NCBI RefSeq assembly: GCF_024494695.1
Contig: NZ_JANHDP010000002.1
Coordinates: 248,001 to 312,000, forward strand
Direction of reading: 5' to 3'
Length of the DNA: 64,000 nucleotides
Source of the DNA: Natronoarchaeum rubrum
Lineage (GTDB): Archaea; Halobacteriota; Halobacteria; Halobacteriales; Natronoarchaeaceae
Below, in pieces: positions 44,782 to 51,963 of this stretch. The first letter of the stretch is position 1. Every line of letters starts with the position of its first letter. The notes beneath the pieces were generated by a model that saw only the letters and a program-made list of their open reading frames with translations, did no database searches and had not been told where the DNA came from. The position numbers were made by a program, and so were the translations under genes.

Positions 44782-45099
44782 AACCGCGCGAACGCAGTGA
44801 GCGCGGCCTTTTTGCCCGAGCTTTTTGGACGAGCGGTGCGCGTAGCGCACCCGAGGAGAAAAAGGTCGTACTGGGACGTTCCGGTTCGAAGACGCGTTCG
44901 AGGAGTAGCCCTACGACGATCGGAGCGAGCCGGCGATCGTCGCTCGCCAAGTGTAACGACGGCGTCACACCGGGGCGGCGTCTCGCCGTAGTCTGTCGAT
45001 CGTAACCGACCGGATACGTGCTGAGTGGTGTAATTTAATCGCCGCTCTCCTCTACAAACTTGAGAATCGTTTATGATGGTCCCGCGGAGTTGCAGTACC
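44782..45099. other. 318-nt interval with duplicated gene end and hairpins
   Basis: The 36-nt sequence at 44873-44908 repeats the end of the peptidase gene (44746-44781) with 30 of 36 identities; five of the six substitutions are silent and one changes Gly to Ala. Between the copies lie two hairpins, CGCG-AACGCAGTGAG-CGCG-like (44785-44805) and GGTGCGC-GTA-GCGCACC-like (44834-44851), with T5 runs at 44809 and 44822. The rest is promoter DNA for the 50-aa gene. Confidence 0.75.
45069..45078 (+). promoter_or_regulatory. TATA box of the 50-aa zinc-ribbon gene
   Basis: GTTTATGATG lies about 27 nt upstream of ATG 45100, predicting a leaderless transcript. Confidence 0.5.
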
Positions 45100-45252
45100 A
45101 TGGCCAAGCTCAGCTGTCCGGACTGCGACCGCAGCATCGCGATGCACGAACTCGAAGCCCGGACGGTCACCCAGCGCAGCGGCTTCGACACGAGCTATCG
45201 GTGTCCGTTCTGTCGCAGCGACATCGAAGACGTGAGCAGCCAGTTGGCCTGA
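45100..45252 (+). CDS. 50-aa zinc-ribbon protein
   Basis: ATG 45100 to TGA 45252. Two knuckles, CPDC (residues 6-9) and CPFC (about 36-39), with strands between, form a single zinc ribbon. The start has a good TATA box at the right distance. Such mini zinc ribbons are common in haloarchaea; function unknown. Confidence 0.7.
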   Translation: MAKLSCPDCDRSIAMHELEARTVTQRSGFDTSYRCPFCRSDIEDVSSQLA

Positions 45253-45329
45253 CGCCGCGGACGGCCGTCGGTCGCTTGCGGTTCCGTTCTCACTGCTGGC
45301 GGCGCTCGTTTATTTCGCCACGGTTCACA

Positions 45330-45341
45330 AACTATTTACTC
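45330..45341 (+). promoter_or_regulatory. TATA box of the HTTM gene
   Basis: AACTATTTACTC is centred about 33 nt upstream of ATG 45368 in an otherwise GC-rich region. Confidence 0.55.
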
Positions 45342-45367
45342 GCGACCGGGAAACGATAGCGCCGACG

Positions 45368-46837
45368 ATGGCCCTCCACTCGAACGGCGGCGCGTCCCCC
45401 GCGGCGCGGTTGCGCGCGGCGCTGGAACGGCGTCTCGGCGTCGACGCCCGCGCGCTGGCGGCGTTCCGCGCCCTCGTGGCGATCACGCTGCTGGTCGATC
45501 TCCTCCACCGGTCGACCGATCTGGTCGCGTTCCACACTGATCGGGGCGTCCTGCCCCGTGCGGCGCTCGCCGAGCAGTACCCGCTCGCCGAGTCGATCTC
45601 GCTCCACGCCGTCTCCGGCGCGGCGTGGGTTCAGGCGTGTCTGTTCGTCCTCGCGGGACTGCTCGCGATCGCGCTGTTGCTCGGCGTTCGGTCGCGCCTC
45701 GCCGCGGCGGGGTCGTTCGCACTGCTCGTCTCGCTCCAGGCGCGCAACCCGCTCGTGCTGAACTCCGGCGACGTGTTGCTCTCGGTGCTGCTGGCGCTCG
45801 CGCTGTTCGTCCCGCTGGGCGAGCGCTGGTCGGTCGACGCGCTCGGCCGCGCCGATCGGGACCGACGCGTCGCCTCGGTCGCGACGGCGGCGCTCCTTTT
45901 GCAGGTCGTCGCCGTCTACGCGACGAACGCGGTGTTCAAACTCCACGGCGGCTGGCTCGGCGGCGACGCGCTGTGGACCGTGTTTCGGCTCGACCAGTTC
46001 ACGATCCTGCTGGGCAACTACCTCTCGGGGACTCCGACGATCGCCGGCGCGGTCGCGATCGCCTGGCTCGCCCTGCTCGGCGCGTCGCCGCTGCTGGTCG
46101 TGCTGACCGGGCGTGCCCGGACGGCGCTCGTACTGCTGTTCCTCGGCGCGCATCTGGGGATGCTGCTCACCGTCAGCGTCGGGCTGTTTCCGCTCGTGCT
46201 GACCGCCGGCGTCGTTCTGTTTCTCCCCGCGAGCGCGTGGGACGCCGTCGAGCGCCGCGTCCAGCCGCACCTCGGTCCGTTCGCGCTGGAGTGGTGGGCC
46301 GCGGTGCTGACCGTCGCCCGATCACGGGCGCCCGCGCCGCCTCGATCGTCGTCGATCGCGCGGTGGCGTCGCCGCGCCGGCCTCGCCCTCGGCGTGCTCG
46401 CGCTCGTTTCGGTGCTGGCGTGGGGCGTCGGCTCGGTCGGCGCCGCGGACCCGCTGGCGCCGATCGACGGCGCCGAGACCGAGGACTACACCTGGTCGAT
46501 GTTCGCCGACCCGCCCGACTCCTATCGGTGGTACGGCGTCACGGCTCGGCTGGATACCGGCCGCGAGGTCGACGCCCTTGGCCGGTCGGTCGCGGACTGG
46601 ACCGCGCCGCCCGACGCCGCCCGGACGTACGGGTCGTTCCGGTGGCGCAAGTTCATGAGCGGTCTCGGCGAGTCGGACGCCGCTGCCGAACGCCTCGCCG
46701 AGCACGCCTGCTGGCGGGCGAGTACGCAGTACGACGCCGACGCCGAGCACGTGACGATCACCGCGTACGAGCGGTTTGTTCAGGATAGCGGCGTCAGTCC
46801 GACGAGCCAGCGGCAGGTGCTGCGGTACGAGTGTTGA
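45368..46837 (+). CDS. HTTM-domain (gamma-carboxylase-like) membrane protein
   Basis: 489 aa. About eight hydrophobic segments in the first 320 residues carry the HTTM pattern (ALAAFRALVAITLLVDLLHRSTDL, FHTDRGVLPR, YATNAVFKLHGGWL). The domain is shared with vitamin K-dependent gamma-carboxylase. A C-terminal soluble part (340-489; WSMFADPPDSYRWYGV) probably lies outside. Prokaryotic members have no settled activity. It is a single gene. Confidence 0.88.
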   Translation: MALHSNGGASPAARLRAALERRLGVDARALAAFRALVAITLLVDLLHRSTDLVAFHTDRGVLPRAALAEQYPLAESISLHAVSGAAWVQACLFVLAGLLAIALLLGVRSRLAAAGSFALLVSLQARNPLVLNSGDVLLSVLLALALFVPLGERWSVDALGRADRDRRVASVATAALLLQVVAVYATNAVFKLHGGWLGGDALWTVFRLDQFTILLGNYLSGTPTIAGAVAIAWLALLGASPLLVVLTGRARTALVLLFLGAHLGMLLTVSVGLFPLVLTAGVVLFLPASAWDAVERRVQPHLGPFALEWWAAVLTVARSRAPAPPRSSSIARWRRRAGLALGVLALVSVLAWGVGSVGAADPLAPIDGAETEDYTWSMFADPPDSYRWYGVTARLDTGREVDALGRSVADWTAPPDAARTYGSFRWRKFMSGLGESDAAAERLAEHACWRASTQYDADAEHVTITAYERFVQDSGVSPTSQRQVLRYEC

Positions 46838-46861
46838 TCGACGCGGTCGATCGCAGAATCA

Positions 46862-46882
46862 CGGGCACGGTGGGATTCGAAC
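46862..46882 (+). repeat. Duplicated 3' end of tRNA-Arg
   Basis: CGGGCACGGTGGGATTCGAAC is identical over 21 bp to 46974-46994, the discriminator, acceptor 3' strand and start of the T-arm of the tRNA gene (minus-strand sense). Homology stops sharply after this. It is the size and place of a phage or plasmid att core, but no integrase gene is seen. Confidence 0.75.
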
Positions 46883-46929
46883 TACGTCGTCGACTCGCTT
46901 CGCTCGTCGCCGTCTCCTTCGAATCCCAC
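46870..46929. repeat. 12-bp inverted T-arm repeat with internal hairpin
   Basis: GTGGGATTCGAA (46870-46881) is matched by its exact reverse complement TTCGAATCCCAC (46918-46929). Between them lies a CGAC-TCGCTTCGCTCG-TCG hairpin of the type found in the other palindrome-rich intergenic regions. Confidence 0.7.
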
Positions 46930-46940
46930 GTGGTCCTTCA

Positions 46941-46968
46941 TTTGCTGCTCACGTCCGTTCGCAGCAAA
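46941..46968 (-). terminator. Hairpin just 3' of tRNA-Arg
   Basis: TTTGCTGC (46941-46948) pairs with GCAGCAAA (46961-46968): an 8-bp stem with a 12-nt loop, lying 6 to 33 nt after the tRNA 3' end. The tRNA-proximal side is T-rich on the minus strand (GATTTTGC). It may help termination or 3' processing. Confidence 0.45.
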
Positions 46969-46973
46969 ATCAG

Positions 46974-47077
46974 CGGGCACGGTGGGATTCGAACCCACGA
47001 CCGTCGGATGTCTTCCCCCAACACAGACGTATCGGGGATAGAAGTCCGACGCTCTATCCGGACTGAGCTACGTGCCC
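46974..47077 (-). tRNA. tRNA-Arg (anticodon TCT) with a 29-nt intron
   Basis: The mature tRNA is 75 nt. Acceptor GGGCACG/CGTGCCC with discriminator G, D-arm GCTC/GAGC, anticodon stem TCGGA/TCCGA with loop CTTCTAA (anticodon TCT at 47042-47040, minus strand), T-arm GTGGG-TTCGAAT-CCCAC. The intron is 47010-47038, between positions 37 and 38. Exon-intron pairing gives GGA-CTTC-TA|T-CCCC against GGGG-GAAG-AC|A-TCC: a 4-bp helix with two 3-nt bulges, the canonical archaeal splicing-endonuclease substrate. CCA is not encoded. Confidence 0.95.
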
Positions 47078-47120
47078 TCGCCCGGTCTTTTCATCCGAGT
47101 TCTCAAAAGCGATTGGATTT

Positions 47121-47498
47121 CTACCCGTGGAATCGGTACAGCGAGGTCACGTACGGCAACCGGTTGAACATCCAGTACGCGACCGGCAGGCCGATCACCG
47201 TCACCGCGAGCAGGGCAGCGACGTTCGCCCAGAGCAGGCTCGCCCACCAGCCCACGAGCACGAAGTACAGCCCTCGGATCAGGAGAGAACTCTGGCCGCG
47301 GGCGCTGCTCGGGTCCGACAGCGAGCGCGGTTCCTTGAGTGTCAGCACCGTCGGGACGAGGTTGATCAGCTTGATGCCGATGGGAAGCAGGATGATCGTG
47401 ACGTTCAGTGCCCACGCCAGGTTGACCACGATCGGCGTGAGCCACCAGCCCACGAGGACGAACCAGAGCGCGCGGACCGGCAGGGACCGTTGAGTCAT
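47121..47498 (-). CDS. YccF-domain membrane protein
   Basis: 125 aa. Two related halves, each with a membrane hairpin: VRALWFVLVGWWLTPIVVNLAWAL..TIILLPIGIKLINLVP and IRGLYFVLVGWWASLLWANVAALL..TVIGLPVAYWMFNRLP. This is the duplicated YccF pattern. Members are inner-membrane proteins of unknown function. Confidence 0.88.
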   Translation of the reverse strand: MTQRSLPVRALWFVLVGWWLTPIVVNLAWALNVTIILLPIGIKLINLVPTVLTLKEPRSLSDPSSARGQSSLLIRGLYFVLVGWWASLLWANVAALLAVTVIGLPVAYWMFNRLPYVTSLYRFHG

Positions 47499-47512
47499 GC
47501 TACCGGGTAGGT

Positions 47513-47527
47513 GCCAGATACGTATAC
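47513..47527 (-). promoter_or_regulatory. TATA box of the YccF gene
   Basis: On the minus strand GGGGTATACGTATCT is centred about 24 nt upstream of ATG 47498, so a leaderless transcript is expected. Confidence 0.55.
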
Positions 47528-47609
47528 CCCTCCCGGTCGATGAGCGCTCGTGCGCTCTTTCGTGTCACTCCCGTAACGCTAATGCGTCGGTCGGACGAAC
47601 CGTCGCACG

Positions 47610-48209
47610 ATGGACACGCGACGCATCACCGGTGCGCTGATCCAGGTCGCTGGGACCGTCTCCGGGTTCGCGCTGCTGGTGCTCGTCCTCGACTGGCCGG
47701 TCGAGCGCCTCGTCCCGATCGCGTTCGCGTTCGCGGCGGTGAAGGCCTACGAACTGGCGCAGGACCGTTACGAGTTCAATCCCGGCTGGGCGAAGGCGAT
47801 CCTCGGCGTCGCGCTCGCGGGCCTCGGCGCGGCGGCGTTGCTGCGGCCCGGTGGGATCGTGTGGGTCAAGCTCGGACTGCTCGGCGCCGGCGCGTGGCTC
47901 GCGCTCGACGGCGTCTGTGACCTCCGAGTCGGCGCCTCGCGGCGACGCACCGGCGATCCCTACGTCACCGTGCAGGACGCCGGGACAGTCTGGCGAGCGC
48001 TCGATAAGGAGCCACGAACCGCGGAGGCGGTCCGGGACGCCGTCGACCTGCCGGCCGACCGGGTCGATCGGGCGCTCGCGGAACTACAGCGACAGGGTCG
48101 CGTCGCCGAGACCGGCGGCATCTACGAGCCGAGCGATCCCGACCGTGACTGGGGCGGCCTCGTGAACAAGGCCCTCGCGCGGCTCGGCCGGCCGCTCCGG
48201 CAGTTCTGA
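47610..48209 (+). CDS. Membrane protein with C-terminal winged helix
   Basis: 199 aa. Four hydrophobic segments (about 10-28, 31-47, 63-80, 84-102) are followed by a cytosolic winged helix (VTVQDAGTVWRALDKEPRTAEAVRDAVDLPADRVDRALAELQRQGRVAE). The layout suggests a membrane-located regulator. Ligand and target are unknown. It is a single gene, divergent from the YccF gene. Confidence 0.75.
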   Translation: MDTRRITGALIQVAGTVSGFALLVLVLDWPVERLVPIAFAFAAVKAYELAQDRYEFNPGWAKAILGVALAGLGAAALLRPGGIVWVKLGLLGAGAWLALDGVCDLRVGASRRRTGDPYVTVQDAGTVWRALDKEPRTAEAVRDAVDLPADRVDRALAELQRQGRVAETGGIYEPSDPDRDWGGLVNKALARLGRPLRQF

Positions 48210-48293
48210 CGCCGCGTTTCGGCTCGCCGCTTCGCTCTCGTCCGGCGCGCGGAACACAGCGCTTAAGCGGCCGTCAGCGCTACAATCGAGTCG

Positions 48294-48857
48294 ATGAGTG
48301 TTATCGGGACCGTCGGCCTGCCGGGCAGCGGCAAAGGCGAGGCCGCCGAAGTCGCCCGCGAGATGGGCGTGCCCGTCGTGACGATGGGCGACGTGATCCG
48401 CCGGGAGTGCCGGGACCGCGGGCGCGATCCCGCGATCCACCACGGCGAGGTCGCGCAGGCGCTGCGCGAGGAGAACGGACCGGCCGCGGTCGCCGAGCGA
48501 TCGCTACCGCTGATCCGCGAGGAACTGGCCGACGCCGACGCGGTGCTGGTCGACGGCATCCGCAGCGACGTCGAGGTCGACGCCTTCGAGGACGCCTTCG
48601 GCGAGGAGTTCTCGCTGGTCAGCGTCGAAGCTCCCTTCGAGGTGCGCGAAGAGCGCCTCGCCGAGCGCGGGCGCGACAAGAGCGAAGCCGAGGGCGGCGA
48701 GAGTCTCGCCGAGCGCGACGAGCGCGAGCTCGGCTTCGGTATGGGCGAGGCGATGGAGCGGGCCGACGTGCGTATCGACAACACCGGTTCGCTGGAGTCG
48801 TTCCGCCGCACGGTTCGCACGGTGATCGAGAGCGGTCCGGAGGCGGTCCCGCAATGA
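48294..48857 (+). CDS. UPF0200 family P-loop kinase-like protein
   Basis: 187 aa. Walker A GLPGSGKGE (8-16), then TMGDVIRREC, and VLVDGIRSDVEVDAFED. It resembles dephospho-CoA or adenylate kinases, but members have no settled substrate. Its stop codon overlaps the start of the next gene (ATGA), so translation is coupled. The UPF0200-UPF0201 pairing is common in archaea. Confidence 0.9.
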   Translation: MSVIGTVGLPGSGKGEAAEVAREMGVPVVTMGDVIRRECRDRGRDPAIHHGEVAQALREENGPAAVAERSLPLIREELADADAVLVDGIRSDVEVDAFEDAFGEEFSLVSVEAPFEVREERLAERGRDKSEAEGGESLAERDERELGFGMGEAMERADVRIDNTGSLESFRRTVRTVIESGPEAVPQ

Positions 48858-49276
48858 TCTACAGCGTCGACATCCAGATCACGGCGCCCGTCAACGACAC
48901 CGAGGTCACCGACCGCGTCCGGGACGCCATCACGAACCTGTTTCCCGACGCCGACGTCGAGTTCCAGCACGGCGAACTGCTCGGCGAGGCCCACTCGATG
49001 GACCACTTCTCCGAGCAGCTCCACCGCCAGGAGATCCTCGACACCGCTCGCGGCGAGTTCTTCGGCGACCAGCGCGGCGACGCGTTCTCCTTCGCGCTGA
49101 AGAAACAGCCCGCCTTCGAGGGCGTCGTCAACTTCGCCGTCGGTAACCCGGACGAGCTCGGCGACATTCAGGTGCGCGTGCGCGTCGACGAACCCGACGT
49201 CGAGTCCTTCGTCGACCACGTCGCGCCGCCGACCGAGGAGGGTAAGCCGATCGTCGACGACGCCGACGACGCGTAA
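48854..49276 (+). CDS. UPF0201 family RNA-binding-like protein (COG1325)
   Basis: 140 aa from ATG 48854, overlapping the previous stop by 4 nt. Ferredoxin-like fold (MIYSVDIQITAPVNDTEVTDRVRDAITNLFPDADVEFQHGELLG) with a C-terminal domain (NPDELGDIQVRVRVDEPDVESFVDHVAP). Related proteins have been predicted to bind RNA and to associate with the exosome. The exact role is unproven. Confidence 0.88.
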   Translation: MIYSVDIQITAPVNDTEVTDRVRDAITNLFPDADVEFQHGELLGEAHSMDHFSEQLHRQEILDTARGEFFGDQRGDAFSFALKKQPAFEGVVNFAVGNPDELGDIQVRVRVDEPDVESFVDHVAPPTEEGKPIVDDADDA

Positions 49277-49296
49277 CTCCGACTTTTCGCCCCCCG

Positions 49297-50265
49297 TCAG
49301 ACCAGCAACAGCGCGACCGTCAGCGCGATGAACCCCATCTTCAGCGTCGTGTTCACGACGATCACTTTCGTCCCGAAGGTCGGTCCCCAGATGCCGTACT
49401 GGAAGGGTATCGAGCGCTTGAACGTCGAAAAAGCGAACGAAACGATGCCGCCGATCAGCATCGTCGCGACGGCCTCCCGAGGCGTGAACGGCGCGCCAAT
49501 CTGGGGCGCGATGGCGGCCGCGCCGCTGGTCGTGTCGACCGCGAAGACGCCGACGACGCCGGCGCTTTCCGGCGGGAGCCCCACCAGCGCCGTCAGCGGC
49601 TCGACGCCCGCGAACAGCGCGTCGAACGCCTCCCGATCGGTCAGCACGGCGACGATCGCGTAGACGATCGCCAGCCGCGGGACGATCGTCCGCAGCTTCG
49701 ACCAGGTGCTCTCCGCGGCGCTGACGACCCGCTTCCGCCGGCTCCGCTCGGCGTCATCATCGCCGCCGTCGGTCGCCGGGCGCGCCGTCGGGTCGACGTT
49801 CTCCTCGGAGAGCAACGCTGCGCCCGCGAGGATCCCGACGACGGTGATCGCCAGCGAGATGCCGGCCCGCGCGCCGACGTACATGACGCCGACCTCCAGG
49901 CCGAGAATCGGGATCAACACCGGCACGTAGAACGTGAAGATGTGCTGGACGAACCCGAAGAACGTGTTGATGGTGATCGCGACGAGCGTCGCGAGGTCGT
50001 CGATCAGGCCCGACTCGCGGTACTCCGCAAGCATGCCGTACCCAGCCGTCGGCGACGTCGCGGTCGCGAGGATCGCGGTGCCGACCTCGTCGGGCAGGTT
50101 CGCCGGACCGGTCAGGGGCTTCGAGAGCACCGCGATGTACTCGACGGCGCCGAACTCCACGGCGAGGTTCGCGAGCGCGAGACCTATCGCGACGAACAGC
50201 GCGATGCTGGCGACGCGGGGGAGAACGTCCGAGAGTAGGAGGTTCAGCGTCGACTCCACGCTCAT
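49297..50265 (-). CDS. Nucleoside-recognition (Gate) domain membrane protein
   Basis: 322 aa from ATG 50265, preferred to the GTG one codon upstream. Two Gate domains are separated by a hydrophilic loop (about 165-190, Asp/Arg-rich). TSPTAGYGMLAEYRESGLIDD and GAPFTPREAVATMLIGGIVSFAFSTF are characteristic. About eight membrane spans are seen. Related proteins include spore-maturation SpmA/B and nucleoside permeases; the substrate here is unknown. Confidence 0.88.
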   Translation of the reverse strand: MSVESTLNLLLSDVLPRVASIALFVAIGLALANLAVEFGAVEYIAVLSKPLTGPANLPDEVGTAILATATSPTAGYGMLAEYRESGLIDDLATLVAITINTFFGFVQHIFTFYVPVLIPILGLEVGVMYVGARAGISLAITVVGILAGAALLSEENVDPTARPATDGGDDDAERSRRKRVVSAAESTWSKLRTIVPRLAIVYAIVAVLTDREAFDALFAGVEPLTALVGLPPESAGVVGVFAVDTTSGAAAIAPQIGAPFTPREAVATMLIGGIVSFAFSTFKRSIPFQYGIWGPTFGTKVIVVNTTLKMGFIALTVALLLV

Positions 50266-50454
50266 CACCGATGGATCCGATCGGATTGGTCGTTGCGGTT
50301 TCGAGCGGGTCGGTCGGCGCGGCCGGTCGCCCTCTCGCAGTCAGGTGAAAGACGCCGCGGTTCCTTTCTCGGCGTAGCTCATCGTGCACCGATCTTCGGC
50401 GTCGCCGCCCGTCGAGAAAGAGCGCCACGCCGATTGTCGACGACTTGACGGACG

Positions 50455-51963
50455 CTATCGGCGGTCCGTCACCGTCCCGTCAGCACTCACGCTGCCGTCG
50501 ACCTCCGCGCCGTAGTTGATCGCGACATTCCCGCCGGCGTCGACGTCGCCGCCGATCTCGCTGTCGCCACCGATCGTGATGTCTCCGCCAGCGGTGATGT
50601 CGCCGTCGACCGCCGCGCCGTACTCGATCGTCACGTCGCCGTCGGCATCGATGCTACCACCGATCTCGGTGCTGCCGTTGATGGTGACGTCGCCGCCAGA
50701 CTGGATATCGCCGTCGACCGTGCTGTCGTAGCCGACCGTCACGTCCCCGGTTGAGTCCACGTCACCGCCGATCTCCACTTGGGTACCCGTACTGACGTCG
50801 CCGCCGGCGTCGACGCTGCCGTCGATCTCGCTGTTGTAGCCGGCCATCACGTCCCCACCAGCGGAGACGTCGCCGCCGAGTTCACTCTCGGACCCCGTGG
50901 TGACGTCGCCGCCCGCACTCACGTCGCCGTCGATCCCGCTGTTGTAACCGCTCGTCACGTCGCCACCAGCATCGACGCCGCCGCCGATCTCGCTCTCGCT
51001 GTTCGTGGTGACGTCGCCACCGGCATCCACGTCACCGTCAACGTTGCCGTCGTACTCGACGACCACCGATCCTTCCGTGTCGACCGAGCCACTCTCGGTC
51101 ACCGACACGGGGATGTTCCCAGACAGGGAGTAACTCGACTGCCCGTTCCCGTACAGCGTGAACTCGACAGTTTCTCCTTCCATGTCGACCGCCTGTCCGT
51201 TGCCGCTCTGGAACTGCCCGATCGCAACCGTCGCCGTGCTGCCGGGCTGGATCGTGACCGGTGACCCCTTGCCGTACTCGGTCCCGTCGATGGTCATCTG
51301 CTGGTTGCCCCGCACGTTGACGACCTCAGCGCCGTCGATACTGACCTCCGGGCCGTTCCCGTTGCTGACACGGGTCGCAGCACTCGTCGTGGCGTCGATG
51401 CTCGCGCTCTTGATTTTGGCCTGCTTGCTACCGGTGTTCTCGACCTCGACCGCGACCGTCCCCGTGTTGGTCTGCGAGGCGCTCTGAACACTCAGCTGCC
51501 CCTTGCTGCTGCCGGTACACTGATAGTCGACATCGACGGTGATCGTCGCGCCCTCGATCGTGACTCCGTCAGCGGTCGCCTGATCGACGACGATCGTCAC
51601 GGCCTGCGTGCCGCTCCCGCCGCCGCCAGCGCACGCGAGGGTGAGAGACGTGCTGTCGCCGGCCGCCACCGACGAGTCGAAGCCGTTCTGGATCGCCAGA
51701 TCGCCGCCCTGTGAGACGGTCGTCTGAAGGCTCATGCTCGCGTCGAGGTTGTTGGTGAGTCGGGCGACCGTCGCGGTGTCCTGACGCCCGCTGATCGACT
51801 CGCCGACGGGCTCGATACCGATGTAGGCGCTCTCCTGTGCGGTATCGGCTGTGACCCCTCGATCCGTCGCCACGGTCGCGAACCCGAACGTCGATCCCGC
51901 GAGCACGACGCCGCCACACACGAGACACAACATTCCGAACACCGCGAAGACACGCGACCTCAT
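50455..51963 (-). CDS. Exported protein with DUF1102-like N-domain and bactofilin-like beta-helix
   Basis: 502 aa. A signal peptide (VFAVFGMLCLVCGGVVLAGS) is followed by GFATVATDRGVTADTAQESAYIGI, the pattern shared with the other exported proteins of this locus. Residues about 45-300 are strand-rich. Residues 302-499 are eleven consecutive 18-residue repeats, alternating forms such as SESEIGGDVDAGGDVT and GYNSEIDGSVSAGGDVT, then end with DRR. The repeats match the polymer-forming (bactofilin) beta-helix rather than a cadherin-type fold. The ATG overlaps the stop of the wHTH gene (ATGA), so translation is coupled. Bactofilins are usually cytosolic, so export is notable. Confidence 0.85.
   Translation of the reverse strand: MRSRVFAVFGMLCLVCGGVVLAGSTFGFATVATDRGVTADTAQESAYIGIEPVGESISGRQDTATVARLTNNLDASMSLQTTVSQGGDLAIQNGFDSSVAAGDSTSLTLACAGGGGSGTQAVTIVVDQATADGVTIEGATITVDVDYQCTGSSKGQLSVQSASQTNTGTVAVEVENTGSKQAKIKSASIDATTSAATRVSNGNGPEVSIDGAEVVNVRGNQQMTIDGTEYGKGSPVTIQPGSTATVAIGQFQSGNGQAVDMEGETVEFTLYGNGQSSYSLSGNIPVSVTESGSVDTEGSVVVEYDGNVDGDVDAGGDVTTNSESEIGGGVDAGGDVTSGYNSGIDGDVSAGGDVTTGSESELGGDVSAGGDVMAGYNSEIDGSVDAGGDVSTGTQVEIGGDVDSTGDVTVGYDSTVDGDIQSGGDVTINGSTEIGGSIDADGDVTIEYGAAVDGDITAGGDITIGGDSEIGGDVDAGGNVAINYGAEVDGSVSADGTVTDRR
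50467..51060 (-). repeat. Eleven 54-bp coding repeats of the beta-helix
   Basis: Eleven in-frame 54-bp units encode residues 302-499 of the exported protein. Odd and even units differ (GY/EY...V-DGD versus ESEIGGD), giving a 108-bp super-period. The nucleotide sequences are diverged, so this is an old internal expansion rather than slippage. Confidence 0.9.
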
